Positions 34,745-44,475 of a stretch of 64,000 nt of DNA are shown one piece after another. Both the position numbers and the translations under genes were made by a program. Location of the stretch: assembly GCF_003350325.1 (NCBI RefSeq), contig NZ_QLYZ01000004.1, positions 235,053 through 299,052 of the forward strand, written 5' to 3'. The first letter of the stretch is position 1, and each line of letters opens with the position of its first letter. Source of the DNA: Vibrio rhodolitus (GTDB lineage Bacteria > Pseudomonadota > Gammaproteobacteria > Enterobacterales > Vibrionaceae). The notes under the pieces are model-generated. The model made no database searches, was not told where the DNA came from, and saw only the letters and a list, made by a program, of their open reading frames with translations.

Positions 34745-35644
34745 TTAACGCTTTGCTTCAAACCAAGCTGTTACAAAATCAACAAACACTCTGAGACGCT
34801 TAGGTTGATAGCGGTCTTTGTGGAAAATCAGGGAAAAGGGCACACTAGGAATACGCCATTGCGGCATAACAGTCATTAATACTCCACTATTAATTTCCGT
34901 CTCACAATAGACTTTTGGTACACGGATCAGACCATTACCAAGTAAGCTAGCCTTAATAAGTGCTCGTCCATTTTTACAAGTGAATTTGCCTTTTACGTGA
35001 ATATCGTAATGTTTGCTGGATTCGCTGGCATGGATAAAACTCCATTTAGTAACAGAGCCAGTTAAAGCACGGTGGTTGCTGAGCTCTTTTGGATGCTCAG
35101 GATTGCCAAAGCGTTTGATATAGTCAGGGCTGGCTAAGGTCACCATATCGATCGTCATAAGACGTTTGGCAATAAAACCGGCGTCTTCAAGTTCACCCAT
35201 CCGAAAGGCGACATCAAATTGATCTTCAATTAGATCGATGCGCGGACTGGAGAAATCTAAATCGACGGTGACTTGCGGGTATAGCTGCATAAATTCACTA
35301 ATGGCTTGTGCGACGAGCTCTTCTCCTAAATAACCACCGACACAATTGACACGAATTAAACCTTGTACCTTTTTGGTGTCATCGACGGCGGCGATGACTG
35401 CTTGATCGATAAGTTGTAATGCTGACTCACACTGATTGAAAAAGCGCGTTCCCGCTTGGGTCAAACGAAGCGTCCTTGTGGTTCGTGTGAGTAAAGTTAC
35501 CCCCATTTGTTTTTCCAAGGCGCTAATTTGTCTTGATACATGCGAGCGCGATACTTCGAGTGCTTCGGCTGCTTTAGTAAAGTTACCGAGTTTGGCGATC
35601 AGCACAAATGAACGAATGTCGGCTAGGTTGACATTATTTAACAC
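34745..35644 (-). CDS. LysR-family transcriptional regulator, about 299 aa
   Basis: N-terminal winged HTH (NLADIRSFVLIAKLGNFTKA, ALEVSRSHVSRQISALEKQM) and a C-terminal LysR substrate-binding domain of the CrgA-like type (about 90-295). Start chosen at GTG 35644 with GGAG 8-9 bases upstream, which places the HTH at the proper N-terminal distance; the frame runs 16 codons further. Divergent from an SDR gene, the classical arrangement for a LysR regulator and its target. Inducer unknown. Confidence 0.9.
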   Translation of the reverse strand: MLNNVNLADIRSFVLIAKLGNFTKAAEALEVSRSHVSRQISALEKQMGVTLLTRTTRTLRLTQAGTRFFNQCESALQLIDQAVIAAVDDTKKVQGLIRVNCVGGYLGEELVAQAISEFMQLYPQVTVDLDFSSPRIDLIEDQFDVAFRMGELEDAGFIAKRLMTIDMVTLASPDYIKRFGNPEHPKELSNHRALTGSVTKWSFIHASESSKHYDIHVKGKFTCKNGRALIKASLLGNGLIRVPKVYCETEINSGVLMTVMPQWRIPSVPFSLIFHKDRYQPKRLRVFVDFVTAWFEAKR

Positions 35645-35803
35645 AGCTAAGCTCCAGAAATTTTTGGAAAGTATGGCATATTGTTGCAGCACTGCAACAG
35701 TGTTTGAACTTAAATGCTATATATCAACTATCAATCAATGACTACTATTCTCTTATCGCCGCACAACACTCGTCGGCTAAACAAATAATGATTGGAGAGA
35801 ACC

Positions 35804-36523
35804 ATGAAAAAGTTAGTTGTAATCACAGGTGCAAGTTCTGGTATTGGTGAAGCGATTGCGCGTCGTTTGAATGCGGCAGGTCATCCTCTGTTACTGATTG
35901 CTCGTCGAGTTGAGCGCCTACAAGCGTTGCAACTAGAGAATACAATGTGCGAGAAAGTTGATGTGCTAGATAAGGCATCGTTTGAAGCGGCGATTGCAAA
36001 GGCGGAGCAGCAATTTGGTCCAACAGATTGTATCGTAAATAATGCAGGCGTGATGTTATTGAGTGAGCTAGACGTGCAAGATCCAAATGAGTGGAAGCGC
36101 ATGTTCGATGTTAACGTGATTGGCTTGATGAATGGTATGCAAGCGGTGTTAGCACCGATGAAGCAGCGTCGCAGCGGTACTATCATCAATGTTAGCTCAG
36201 TTGCAGGTCGCAAAACTTTCCCAAATCATGCGGCGTATTGCGGTACTAAATTTGCGGTACATGCGATTTCTGAAAACGTGCGTGAAGAAGTGGCAAACTT
36301 TGATGTTCGCGTAACAACCATTGCTCCGGGAGCGGTTGAAACGGAACTACTTTCACACACATCGTCTGATGAAATCAAAGCTGGCTACGATAGCTGGAAA
36401 GAGGACATGGGTGGAGTATTAGCGGCAGATGATATCGCTCGCGCAGTAGAATATGCTTACAACCAACCTCAAGGTGTGTGTGTGCGTGAAATCGTTATCG
36501 CACCGACTCGTCAACAGCCTTAA
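35804..36523 (+). CDS. Short-chain dehydrogenase/reductase (YdfG-like), about 239 aa
   Basis: Classical SDR with TGASSGIG (about residues 8-15), a basic RR pair after the second strand suggesting NADPH (LLLIARRVERL), NNAGV, catalytic S in INVSSVAG and YCGTK. The end sequence VREIVIAPTRQ is common in YdfG-type 3-hydroxy acid/serine dehydrogenases. Start is ATG 35804 after GGAGAG; the frame also opens at a TTG four codons earlier. Divergent from the LysR gene 159 bp away, its probable regulator. Confidence 0.9.
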   Translation: MKKLVVITGASSGIGEAIARRLNAAGHPLLLIARRVERLQALQLENTMCEKVDVLDKASFEAAIAKAEQQFGPTDCIVNNAGVMLLSELDVQDPNEWKRMFDVNVIGLMNGMQAVLAPMKQRRSGTIINVSSVAGRKTFPNHAAYCGTKFAVHAISENVREEVANFDVRVTTIAPGAVETELLSHTSSDEIKAGYDSWKEDMGGVLAADDIARAVEYAYNQPQGVCVREIVIAPTRQQP

Positions 36524-36544
36524 TTTCGATCTTAATTCCAATTC

Positions 36545-36569
36545 AAAGCCCCTAGTTTAGGGGCTTTTT
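36545..36569 (+). terminator. Intrinsic terminator after the SDR gene
   Basis: Stem AAAGCCCCTA with TAGGGGCTTT, short loop, followed by TTTT. Confidence 0.88.
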
Positions 36570-37058
36570 GTCATTTTGAATAAATAGACGTCATTACGAA
36601 CTATTTATTCAATCAGCTGAGTCTGTTGTTCCTAAGAGGTTATGTGACTTAGTTCTCAGTTAGTTAATCTGACTTTATTGAATGTGTTATTTTTAATCGA
36701 AACCGTAAAACTAATGTTAATCAAATATTATTTTACGTGGTATAAGATGCTAGTTAAAAGTACATTTGAAGATTGTTTGGTGGTTAAGCCTGCTGGTTTA
36801 GATGATATCCACTAATAATGTCATTTAATTAACGATCTATAGATTTATTTACTGTTCGTTAATCATAACCGAAGAATTATTCTATTTTTTAATACATTTT
36901 AATGGCAAATCACTTCGATGATTGATAATGTGTGCGCAACCTTTGTATGTTTTTAGAGTAATCTGCTGCCATTGTGAGCGGAGTCACTTTAAATCACTGC
37001 CGTTCAGTAATCATACAGAGTAGTCATGGATGCAAATGAAAAACTTGGAGTTTTACGC
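36570..37058. other. Long upstream region of oppA
   Basis: 489 bp, A/T-rich, no established gene. It contains a 22-codon frame starting at ATG 36747 (MLVKSTFEDCLVVKPAGLDD and two more residues) with only a weak ribosome site, so I do not call it. The length suggests a long regulated 5' leader for oppA; no riboswitch fold was recognised. Confidence 0.4.
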
Positions 37059-38681
37059 ATGTATAAGAATAAAATCACGCAAGCCCTCCTTCTAGGTGCT
37101 GGTCTAGCAATGGCCTCTACTGCAACTTTCGCTGCTGATGTTCCTGCCGGCGTTAAACTAGCTGACAAACAAGAGCTAGTGCGCGGCAACGGTACTGAAG
37201 TAGCAACAATTGACCCGCATAAATCTCAAGGTGTTCCTGAGTCACACGTAATTCGTGATTTGTTGGAAGGTCTTGTGAGCCAAGACGCTGATGGCAACAC
37301 AATTCCTGGTGTTGCTGAGAGCTGGGAAACTGCAGACAACAAAACTTTCACTTTCCACCTTCGCAAAGATGCTAAATGGTCAAACGGCGATCCTGTAACT
37401 GCCGATGACTTTGTCTACAGCTTCCAACGTGCAGTTGATCCAAATACCGCTTCTCCGTACTCATGGTACATGGAATACACTAAGATGAAGAACGCGAAAG
37501 CGATCATCGCGGGTGAAGCAGACAAGTCGACACTGGGTGTTAAAGCGCTTGATGATCAAACTCTAGTGGTTGAGCTTGATTCAGCGGTTCCATACTTTGT
37601 CATGATGATGGGTCACACAACAACCAAACCAGTTCACAAAGCGACGGTTGAAAAATATGGCGATCAATGGACCAAGCCAGAAAACTTCGTTGGTAACGGT
37701 GCGTTTGTTGTCGATAAGTGGGTTGTGAACGAGCGTCTAGTGCTTAAGCGTAACGGCCAATACTGGAATGATGACAAGACGGTTCTAAATAAAGTCACTT
37801 TCCTACCGATCGAAAACCAAGTATCGGAAATGAACCGCTTCCTAGCTGGCGAGATTGACTTTACGAACGAGCTACCGTTAGAGCACTACAAGCGTCTAAC
37901 GAAAGAGCACCCAGAATCAGTGTCTGTAGTGGGCAACCTATGTACTTACTACTACCTATTTAACACTAAGAAAGCGCCGTTTGATGACGTACGTGTTCGC
38001 CAAGCGATTTCTTACACCATCGACCGTAACATTGTTGCAAATGCAATCATGGGTCAAGGTCAAAAACCAGCTTACTTCCTGACGCCAGAAATCACGGCGG
38101 GCTTTGAGCCAGAAATGCCTGTTTACGGCAAAATGTCGCAAAAAGAGCGTAATGCAGAAGCTCAGCGTCTGCTAGAAGAAGCGGGTTACGGCAAAGACAA
38201 CCCACTAAACTTCTCACTGCTTTACAACACTTCAGAGAACCACAAGAAAGTTGCTGTAGCACTTGGCTCTATGTGGAAGAAAACTCTGGGCGTAAACGTA
38301 ACGCTTGAGAACCAAGAGTGGAAAACTTACCTATCAACGAAAGACTCTGGTGATTTCCAAGTAGCTCGTGCAGGTTGGTGTGGCGACTACAATGAAGCGT
38401 CATCTTTCCTAACGCTAATGAAGAGTGGTAACACAACTGGTGGTATCCACTACGACAGCAAAGCGTACGATGAGTTAATGGAAAAAGCGATCACATCTAA
38501 GTCAGAAGCAGAGCGCAAAGCGCTTTATGCGGAAGCTGAGAAATTGATGGCGAAAGATATGCCAATCGCGCCTATCTACCAGTATGTTAAATCACGTTTA
38601 CTTTCTCCAAAGGTTGGCGGCTTCCCAGCTAACAACCCAGAAGAGAAGATCTACTCGAAAGATCTATACATCATCGAGTAA
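37059..38681 (+). CDS. oppA: Oligopeptide ABC transporter, periplasmic binding protein
   Basis: 540 aa. Signal peptide MYKNKITQALLLGAGLAMAS with cleavage after about TFA-ADVP, then an SBP_bac_5 domain (GTEVATIDPHKSQGVPESHV, KDAKWSNGDPVTADDFVYSF) over the whole length. Captures peptides in the periplasm and delivers them to OppBC. Start is ATG 37059 with GGAG 9-10 bases before; the frame runs 11 codons further upstream but then lacks a proper signal peptide. First gene of oppABCDF. Confidence 0.95.
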   Translation: MYKNKITQALLLGAGLAMASTATFAADVPAGVKLADKQELVRGNGTEVATIDPHKSQGVPESHVIRDLLEGLVSQDADGNTIPGVAESWETADNKTFTFHLRKDAKWSNGDPVTADDFVYSFQRAVDPNTASPYSWYMEYTKMKNAKAIIAGEADKSTLGVKALDDQTLVVELDSAVPYFVMMMGHTTTKPVHKATVEKYGDQWTKPENFVGNGAFVVDKWVVNERLVLKRNGQYWNDDKTVLNKVTFLPIENQVSEMNRFLAGEIDFTNELPLEHYKRLTKEHPESVSVVGNLCTYYYLFNTKKAPFDDVRVRQAISYTIDRNIVANAIMGQGQKPAYFLTPEITAGFEPEMPVYGKMSQKERNAEAQRLLEEAGYGKDNPLNFSLLYNTSENHKKVAVALGSMWKKTLGVNVTLENQEWKTYLSTKDSGDFQVARAGWCGDYNEASSFLTLMKSGNTTGGIHYDSKAYDELMEKAITSKSEAERKALYAEAEKLMAKDMPIAPIYQYVKSRLLSPKVGGFPANNPEEKIYSKDLYIIE

Positions 38682-38719
38682 TCGCTCCACATAATAGAAC
38701 TATAACTATATAGGCGCTG

Positions 38720-38737
38720 CGCGTGAGTAATCACGCG
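38720..38737 (+). promoter_or_regulatory. Hairpin in the oppA-oppB gap
   Basis: 7-bp stem CGCGTGA/TCACGCG with loop GTAA inside the 102-bp spacer. No T run follows directly. Such a hairpin probably stabilises the oppA 3' end or attenuates read-through, giving more binding protein than permease. Confidence 0.5.
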
Positions 38738-38783
38738 TAGGGTCTTCTTACATTTAATTGTCACAGACTGAAAGAGTGAGTTT

Positions 38784-39704
38784 ATGCTTAAATTCATCGC
38801 TAAAAGGATATTTGAGGCGATCCCAACGATGTTGGTTCTGATCACCGTATCTTTCTTTCTCATGCGTTTCGCTCCGGGTAACCCGTTCTCAAGCGAGCGT
38901 CCTTTGCCACCAGAAGTAATGGCGAACATCGAAGCCAAATATGGTCTAGATAAGCCTGTTTCTGAGCAATATTTCACATACTTAACCAATGTCATCCAAG
39001 GTGACTTTGGTCCGTCATTTAAATACCTAGATTATTCGGTAAACGAGTTAATCTCAGTGGCGTTACCTGTTTCTGCTAAAGTGGGTGCAATTGCCTTTAT
39101 CTTTACAGTTATCTTAGGGGTAACGGTCGGAACCATTGCTGCGTTAAGGCAAAATACCTGGGTAGACTACGCTGTTATGTCGACGGCGATGCTGGGTGTT
39201 GTTTTGCCATCTTTCGTGTTAGCACCAGCACTTATCTACATCTTCTCTTTGAACCTAAAATGGCTGCCTGCTGGTGGTTGGCTCGACGGCTCTTGGCAAT
39301 ATTTGATTCTGCCAGTGATCGCCATGTCATTGCTGTACGTGGCAACCTTTGCTCGTATCACGCGTGGCTCGATGATTGAGACTCTAAATAGTAACTTTAT
39401 CCGTACTGCTCGCGCTAAAGGTTTAAGTTACCGCTACATCATAATTAAACATGCCCTAAAACCTGCTTTGCTTCCTGTTGTGTCATACATGGGACCGGCA
39501 TTTGTTGGCATTATCACAGGTTCGGTTGTAGTTGAGACCATCTTTGGTCTGCCAGGTATTGGTAAGCTGTTTGTTAACGCTGCCTTTAACCGTGACTACT
39601 CGCTAGTAATGGGGGTAACCATTTTGATTGGTTTCCTATTCATTTTGTTCAACGCTATCGTTGATATCTTGCTAGCTATGATCGATCCGAAGATTCGCTA
39701 CTAA
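38784..39704 (+). CDS. oppB: Oligopeptide ABC transporter permease
   Basis: 306 aa with six predicted membrane helices. Starts MLKFIAKRIFEAIPTMLVLI, the typical OppB N-terminus, and carries the EAA loop for contact with the ATPases (FIRTARAKGLSYRYIIIKHA, about 212-231). Forms the membrane channel with OppC. Ribosome site GAGTGAG precedes the ATG. oppC follows after nine bases. Confidence 0.95.
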   Translation: MLKFIAKRIFEAIPTMLVLITVSFFLMRFAPGNPFSSERPLPPEVMANIEAKYGLDKPVSEQYFTYLTNVIQGDFGPSFKYLDYSVNELISVALPVSAKVGAIAFIFTVILGVTVGTIAALRQNTWVDYAVMSTAMLGVVLPSFVLAPALIYIFSLNLKWLPAGGWLDGSWQYLILPVIAMSLLYVATFARITRGSMIETLNSNFIRTARAKGLSYRYIIIKHALKPALLPVVSYMGPAFVGIITGSVVVETIFGLPGIGKLFVNAAFNRDYSLVMGVTILIGFLFILFNAIVDILLAMIDPKIRY

Positions 39705-39713
39705 CAGGGATGT

Positions 39714-40622
39714 ATGGTTATGTTAACGAAAAAAGAAAACCTTGAAGCGATCGAGAAATTCTCAGAGAACCTAGAAATCGAAGGTCGTAGTTTGTGGCAA
39801 GACGCCCGTATTCGTTTTATGCGTAATAAAGCGGCGATGGTGAGCTTGTTTATTCTAACTCTTATGACATTGGCTGTTATTTTCCTGCCAATGGTGGCGC
39901 CATACGCATTTGATGATACCGATTGGTATGCCATGCATGTGGGTCCAAATGCTGAACACTGGTTCGGTACCGATTCACTAGGGCGTGACCTGTACGTACG
40001 TACTCTGATTGGTGGACGTATCTCGCTGATGGTTGGCGTAATGGGTGCGTTAGTTGCGGTATTAATTGGTACGCTTTACGGCGCGGCTTCTGGCTTCATC
40101 GGCGGTAAAGTTGACCGTATTATGATGCGTATTCTAGAGATCCTTTACGCAGTACCATTTATGTTCCTAGTTATCGTACTAGTAACATTCTTCGGTCGTA
40201 ATATTGTTCTTATCTTCGTCGCGATCGGTGCGATTGCATGGCTAGACATGGCGCGTATTGTGCGTGGTCAAACGCTGAGCTTGCGTAGCAAAGAGTTTAT
40301 CGAAGCGGCACACGTTTCTGGTGTGAGCCAGTGGAAGATCATTACACGTCATATCGTACCAAACGTACTGGGTATCGTTGCTGTTTACTCAACGCTGCTG
40401 ATCCCAAGCATGATTTTGACTGAATCATTCCTTTCATTCCTTGGTCTTGGTGTTCAAGAACCTATGACTAGTTGGGGCGCACTGCTACAAGAAGGTGCAC
40501 AGACAATGGAAGTAGCAATCTGGCAGTTGGCTTTCCCAGCCCTGTTTATGGTTGTGACGCTATTCTGTTTCAACTACGTAGGTGACGGTCTGCGCGATGC
40601 GCTGGATCCAAAAGACAGATAA
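39714..40622 (+). CDS. oppC: Oligopeptide ABC transporter permease
   Basis: 302 aa: about 35 cytoplasmic residues, one helix, a periplasmic loop with WFGTDSLGRDLYVR, then five more helices. The EAA motif is EFIEAAHVSGVSQWKIITRH. Partner of OppB in the channel. Possible starts are ATG 39714 and ATG 39720 (GTTATG); both are close to GGGATG. oppD follows after 24 bases. Confidence 0.95.
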   Translation: MVMLTKKENLEAIEKFSENLEIEGRSLWQDARIRFMRNKAAMVSLFILTLMTLAVIFLPMVAPYAFDDTDWYAMHVGPNAEHWFGTDSLGRDLYVRTLIGGRISLMVGVMGALVAVLIGTLYGAASGFIGGKVDRIMMRILEILYAVPFMFLVIVLVTFFGRNIVLIFVAIGAIAWLDMARIVRGQTLSLRSKEFIEAAHVSGVSQWKIITRHIVPNVLGIVAVYSTLLIPSMILTESFLSFLGLGVQEPMTSWGALLQEGAQTMEVAIWQLAFPALFMVVTLFCFNYVGDGLRDALDPKDR

Positions 40623-40646
40623 TTTATAAAGATTAAGGAAGCGACT

Positions 40647-41618
40647 ATGAGCTTATTAGATGTCAAAGATCTGCGCGTCGAATTCACCACTCAAGATGGT
40701 ATCGTAACCGCAGTAAACGATTTGAACTTCTCACTAAACCAAGGTGAAACCTTAGGTATCGTAGGTGAGTCAGGTTCTGGTAAATCACAAACCGTATTCT
40801 CTATCATGGGGCTGCTGGCTAAAAACGGTAAGATCTCAGGTAGCGCAAAGTTTGAAGGTAAAGAGATCCTCAACCTGCCGGAAAAAGAACTCAACAAAGT
40901 TCGTGCTGAGCAGATTGCGATGATCTTCCAAGACCCAATGACTTCGTTAAACCCATACATGAAAGTTAGTGATCAGCTAATGGAAGTATTAATGCTGCAC
41001 AAAGGCATGGGTAAAGCAGAAGCATTTGAAGAGTCAGTACGTATGCTGGAAGCGGTAAAAATTCCAGAAGCGCGTAAGCGTATCACTATGTACCCACATG
41101 AGTTTTCAGGCGGTATGCGTCAGCGTGTAATGATCGCAATGGCGCTGCTATGTCGTCCGAAACTGCTGATTGCAGATGAACCAACCACCGCACTCGACGT
41201 GACAGTTCAGGCGCAGATCATGGATTTGCTCAACGAGCTTAAGCGTGAGTTCAACACGGCGATCATCATGATCACCCACGATTTGGGTGTGGTAGCCGGT
41301 TCATGTGACAAAGTACTCGTGATGTATGCGGGGCGTACCATGGAGTATGGCACCGTTGATGAAATATTCTACAACCCAAGCCACCCTTACGCGGAAGGTC
41401 TGCTAAAAGCGATTCCACGTTTGGATACTGAAGGTGAAATTCTGCCAACTATCCCTGGCAACCCACCAAACCTATTGCGTTTGCCACCGGGCTGTCCATA
41501 CCAAGAGCGTTGTCATCGTGCTCTGGATCGTTGTAAGCGTGAAGCGCCAATCCTGTTGCCATTTGGCGACGGTCGCCAACGTGCTTGTTTTTCTGAATGG
41601 GAGGCTTGGAGCAAATGA
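40647..41618 (+). CDS. oppD: Oligopeptide ABC transporter ATP-binding protein
   Basis: 323 aa. Walker A GESGSGKS (about 40-47), signature FSGGMRQRV, Walker B LLIADEPTTALD and switch His in ITHDLGVV. The C-terminal oligo_HPY region contains CPYQERCHRALDRC, cysteines that in this family can bind an iron-sulfur cluster. Energises transport together with OppF. Stop overlaps the oppF start (ATGA). Confidence 0.95.
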   Translation: MSLLDVKDLRVEFTTQDGIVTAVNDLNFSLNQGETLGIVGESGSGKSQTVFSIMGLLAKNGKISGSAKFEGKEILNLPEKELNKVRAEQIAMIFQDPMTSLNPYMKVSDQLMEVLMLHKGMGKAEAFEESVRMLEAVKIPEARKRITMYPHEFSGGMRQRVMIAMALLCRPKLLIADEPTTALDVTVQAQIMDLLNELKREFNTAIIMITHDLGVVAGSCDKVLVMYAGRTMEYGTVDEIFYNPSHPYAEGLLKAIPRLDTEGEILPTIPGNPPNLLRLPPGCPYQERCHRALDRCKREAPILLPFGDGRQRACFSEWEAWSK

Positions 41619-42607
41619 GTGTAGATAAAAAATTACTGTTAGATGTAAAAGAGCTGAAAGTTCACTTTAGCATTGCTGCTAAGTCTGCGTGGCCGTGGAG
41701 CAAACCATCAAACCTTAAAGCGGTAGATGGCGTTAACGTGCGTCTTTATGAAGGTGAAACGCTTGGCGTAGTAGGTGAGTCTGGTTGTGGTAAGTCGACT
41801 TTTGCTCGCGCGATCATCGGTCTGGTTGAAGCAACTGACGGTGAAGTGGTTTGGCTTGGGCAAGATCTAACCAAGATGAAAGAAGTGCAGCGCCGTGAAA
41901 CTCGTAAAGAGATTCAGATGATCTTCCAAGATCCACTGGCGTCCCTAAACCCACGTATGACGGTGGGTGACATCATCGCTGAGCCGTTAGAAACCTTCTA
42001 CCCAGAGCTTTCTAAACAAGAAGTCAAAGATCGCGTTAAAGAGATGATGGCAAAGGTAGGTCTATTGCCAAACGTGATCAACCGTTACCCACATGAGTTC
42101 TCGGGCGGTCAGTGTCAGCGTATTGGTATTGCACGTGCGCTGATTTTAAAACCTAAGATGATCATCTGTGATGAACCAGTATCGGCGCTTGATGTATCGA
42201 TTCAGGCTCAGGTAGTGAACCTACTTAAAGAACTGCAAAAAGAGCTGGGTCTCTCTCTAGTCTTCATTGCGCACGATTTGTCGGTGGTTAAACATATCTC
42301 AGACCGTGTGTTAGTGATGTACTTAGGTAACGCCGTTGAGCTTGGTGAGTCGGAAGCGTTATTTGCCGATCCTAAACACCCATATACACGCGCCTTGATG
42401 TCTGCCGTGCCGATTCCTGATCCGGCAATTGAGCGCAGTAAAAAAATTCAGATGTTGGAAGGTGATTTACCGTCGCCAATTAACCCACCGTCTGGTTGTG
42501 TTTTCCGCACGCGTTGTCCTGAAGCGACTCAAGCTTGTGCGCAAACAAAACCGACAATTCAAGGTTCTGACGTACACGCGGTTTCTTGTTTAAACGTGAG
42601 CGTTTAA
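41615..42607 (+). CDS. oppF: Oligopeptide ABC transporter ATP-binding protein
   Basis: 330 aa. Walker A GESGCGKST, signature FSGGQCQRIG, Walker B MIICDEPVSALD, switch IAHDLSVV and the C-terminal oligo_HPY region with CVFRTRCPEATQAC. Start chosen at ATG 41615 overlapping the oppD stop, with GGAG seven bases upstream; an ATG six codons earlier lies inside oppD. Last gene of the operon, followed by a terminator. Confidence 0.95.
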   Translation: MSVDKKLLLDVKELKVHFSIAAKSAWPWSKPSNLKAVDGVNVRLYEGETLGVVGESGCGKSTFARAIIGLVEATDGEVVWLGQDLTKMKEVQRRETRKEIQMIFQDPLASLNPRMTVGDIIAEPLETFYPELSKQEVKDRVKEMMAKVGLLPNVINRYPHEFSGGQCQRIGIARALILKPKMIICDEPVSALDVSIQAQVVNLLKELQKELGLSLVFIAHDLSVVKHISDRVLVMYLGNAVELGESEALFADPKHPYTRALMSAVPIPDPAIERSKKIQMLEGDLPSPINPPSGCVFRTRCPEATQACAQTKPTIQGSDVHAVSCLNVSV

Positions 42608-42633
42608 TCCCTATTCAGCCTGTGACAGGCCAG

Positions 42634-42666
42634 AGCGCGGTTGATCCATAAGCCGCGCTTTTTTTA
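42634..42666 (+). terminator. Intrinsic terminator after oppF
   Basis: Stem AGCGCGG with CCGCGCT, loop of 12 nt, followed by TTTTTTT. Confidence 0.85.
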
Positions 42667-42790
42667 TGCCCGCAATTTATGTTGATAACAGGGATTGTTA
42701 GAAAAATTTGAATAACTTGCCCAACTTCTTGTGATTCACCCATCGGTATCAATAGATATACTGAATGAAACTGAAAGGGGAGTAGAGCGA

Positions 42791-43741
42791 ATGGGAAAAC
42801 TAGTTGAAGGCGTTTGGCATGATGTTTGGTACGAAACCAAAGCCAATGGTGGAAAATTTACTCGAGAAGATGCCGGGTTTCGTGACTGGATTGAGAATAA
42901 AGCTGATGCCAAGTTTCAGCCAGAAAGTGGACGCTATCATCTCTATGTTTCACTCGCTTGTCCATGGGCTCACCGAACACTGATTTTTCGCGCTCTCAAG
43001 GGCTTAGAACAACATATCGACGTGACAGTCGTTTGCCCTGATATGCTTGCTGAAGGCTGGCAAATGGGTCTGCCTGAGCCGCTGTTTGGTCACAAGCGTC
43101 TACACCAAATCTACACACAAGCTAAACCTGACTACACAGGTCGCGTCACCGTACCAGTACTTTGGGACAAAAAGCACAACACTATTGTTAGTAATGAGTC
43201 TTCTGAAATTATTCGTATGTTCAACAGCGAATTTAACCATCTAACAGACAATAACTTGGATTTCTATCCCAAGCATTTACGTGCGCTCATTGATGAATGG
43301 AATGCGTTTATCTACCCCAACATTAACAATGGTGTCTACCGCTGTGGTTTTGCGACCAGTCAAGAGGCATATGAGGAAGCATACGATAATCTTTTTATTG
43401 CCTTAGACAAAGTCGAGCAGCATTTGTCGACTCACCGCTTTCTTGCTGGAGAGCAGATCACCGAAGCAGATTGGCGTCTGTTTACAACCTTAGTGCGTTT
43501 TGATGCTGTGTACGTTGGGCATTTTAAATGCAACAAACAACGTATCGCTGACTATCCGAACTTACAAGGCTATCTTAAAGAGCTGTATCAGGTTAAGGGC
43601 GTTAAACAGACGACGGACTTTTATCATATCAAGCGTCATTACTATTTTAGCCACACAGGTATCAACCCTACTCAAGTTGTGCCGAAAGGACCTGATTTGG
43701 ACTTAGACTCGCCCCACGGTAGGGAAGGCGTTGGACGCTAG
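42791..43741 (+). CDS. yqjG: Glutathionyl-hydroquinone reductase (Xi-class GST, YqjG type)
   Basis: 316 aa. Starts MGKLVEGVWHDVWYETKANG; the catalytic cysteine is in SLACPWAHRT (about residue 57). An N-terminal thioredoxin-like domain with VPVLWDKKHNTIVSNESSEI is followed by a helical C-terminal domain, the pattern of YqjG/ECM4 enzymes. These remove glutathione from glutathionyl-hydroquinones. Start at ATG 42791 with GGGGAG 10 bases before; an upstream ATG at 42731 would add 20 unrelated residues. Confidence 0.9.
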   Translation: MGKLVEGVWHDVWYETKANGGKFTREDAGFRDWIENKADAKFQPESGRYHLYVSLACPWAHRTLIFRALKGLEQHIDVTVVCPDMLAEGWQMGLPEPLFGHKRLHQIYTQAKPDYTGRVTVPVLWDKKHNTIVSNESSEIIRMFNSEFNHLTDNNLDFYPKHLRALIDEWNAFIYPNINNGVYRCGFATSQEAYEEAYDNLFIALDKVEQHLSTHRFLAGEQITEADWRLFTTLVRFDAVYVGHFKCNKQRIADYPNLQGYLKELYQVKGVKQTTDFYHIKRHYYFSHTGINPTQVVPKGPDLDLDSPHGREGVGR

Positions 43742-43744
43742 TCG

Positions 43745-43795
43745 TAAAGACGAAAAAAGCCGATATTGTATTCGCAATATCGGCTTTTCTTTTTG
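43745..43795. terminator. Bidirectional terminator between yqjG and the TIGR02647 gene
   Basis: Stem AAAAGCCGATATTG with CAATATCGGCTTTT, loop TATTCG, A and T runs on the two sides. Serves both convergent genes. Confidence 0.9.
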
Positions 43796-43803
43796 TTCAA
43801 AGA

Positions 43804-44040
43804 TTAGTTACTAGAGATAACTCGAAGGATCTTATCTGCATGTTCTGCAACTTCGATGCCTTCATCTGTTAGGTAGCCACCATCTGGCAGTGTGCAAAGA
43901 CCTTTCTCGTATAGGCGTTTAACTGCTTGCTGCATTTCTTCTGACGCGTCACCGTGAACTTTAATGCCAGTAGCTGCGCTACTAAGATCGAATTGCAGTA
44001 GCAAATTTAATTCAGAAAGATGTTCTGGCAAGTATTTCAT
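43804..44040 (-). CDS. TIGR02647-family small protein, 78 aa
   Basis: MKYLPEHLSELNLLLQFDLS with GIKVHGDASEEMQQAVKRLY and CTLPDGGYLTDEGIEVAEHA matches the conserved TIGR02647 proteins of gamma-proteobacteria, of unknown function (winged-helix-like by pattern). Start taken at ATG 44040, eight bases after AAGGA; the frame runs eight codons further. Single-gene transcript. Confidence 0.8.
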   Translation of the reverse strand: MKYLPEHLSELNLLLQFDLSSAATGIKVHGDASEEMQQAVKRLYEKGLCTLPDGGYLTDEGIEVAEHADKILRVISSN

Positions 44041-44475
44041 AGTTTGTTCCTTATCGTTAATCATGCTTAAGCAAGCTTAAACAGAGCTGATGTGTTTTGC
44101 CTGCGTTGTTGCTTAAGAAACTTCAAAGTACTGCTAATAGTAGGATGAAACAATGATATTGGATGAGAATTGTTAGCTAACCCATAAAAGTAGAATATTG
44201 CATAACAAAGTGCTTTATTATGAAAAATTAGCCTAAAGAGCGGAAAAAGCAAATATTACACTTTTATTAAAATATCAAAGCATTGATTTTTTTGGTTAAA
44301 ATGACTTTTTGTTGACTTTGTTTTAGCTAAATTTGCTTATCACTTTTAATGAAATTCATGTGTAGTTTGTCTCGTTACAAACATTTTCAGTTAACTATAA
44401 AATTAGTACTTGAATAAAGTCACATTTAGGAGGAGTATTCGCGACCACTTATTCCCCGCTTCAAATTGTTAACCC
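44041..44475. other. Divergent promoter region upstream of focA
   Basis: 435 bp, very A/T-rich, without a gene. A consensus AGGAGG at 44428-44433 is 42 bases before the focA ATG and is not followed by a usable ATG, GTG or TTG at normal distance. No unambiguous FNR box was found. Confidence 0.5.

Noticed and set aside
36747..36815. 22-codon frame upstream of oppA
   Set aside because: Weak ribosome site and no recognisable product; cannot be separated from chance.
38720..38737. CRP site between oppA and oppB
   Set aside because: GTGA-N4-TCAC has four, not six, central bases; better explained as an mRNA hairpin.
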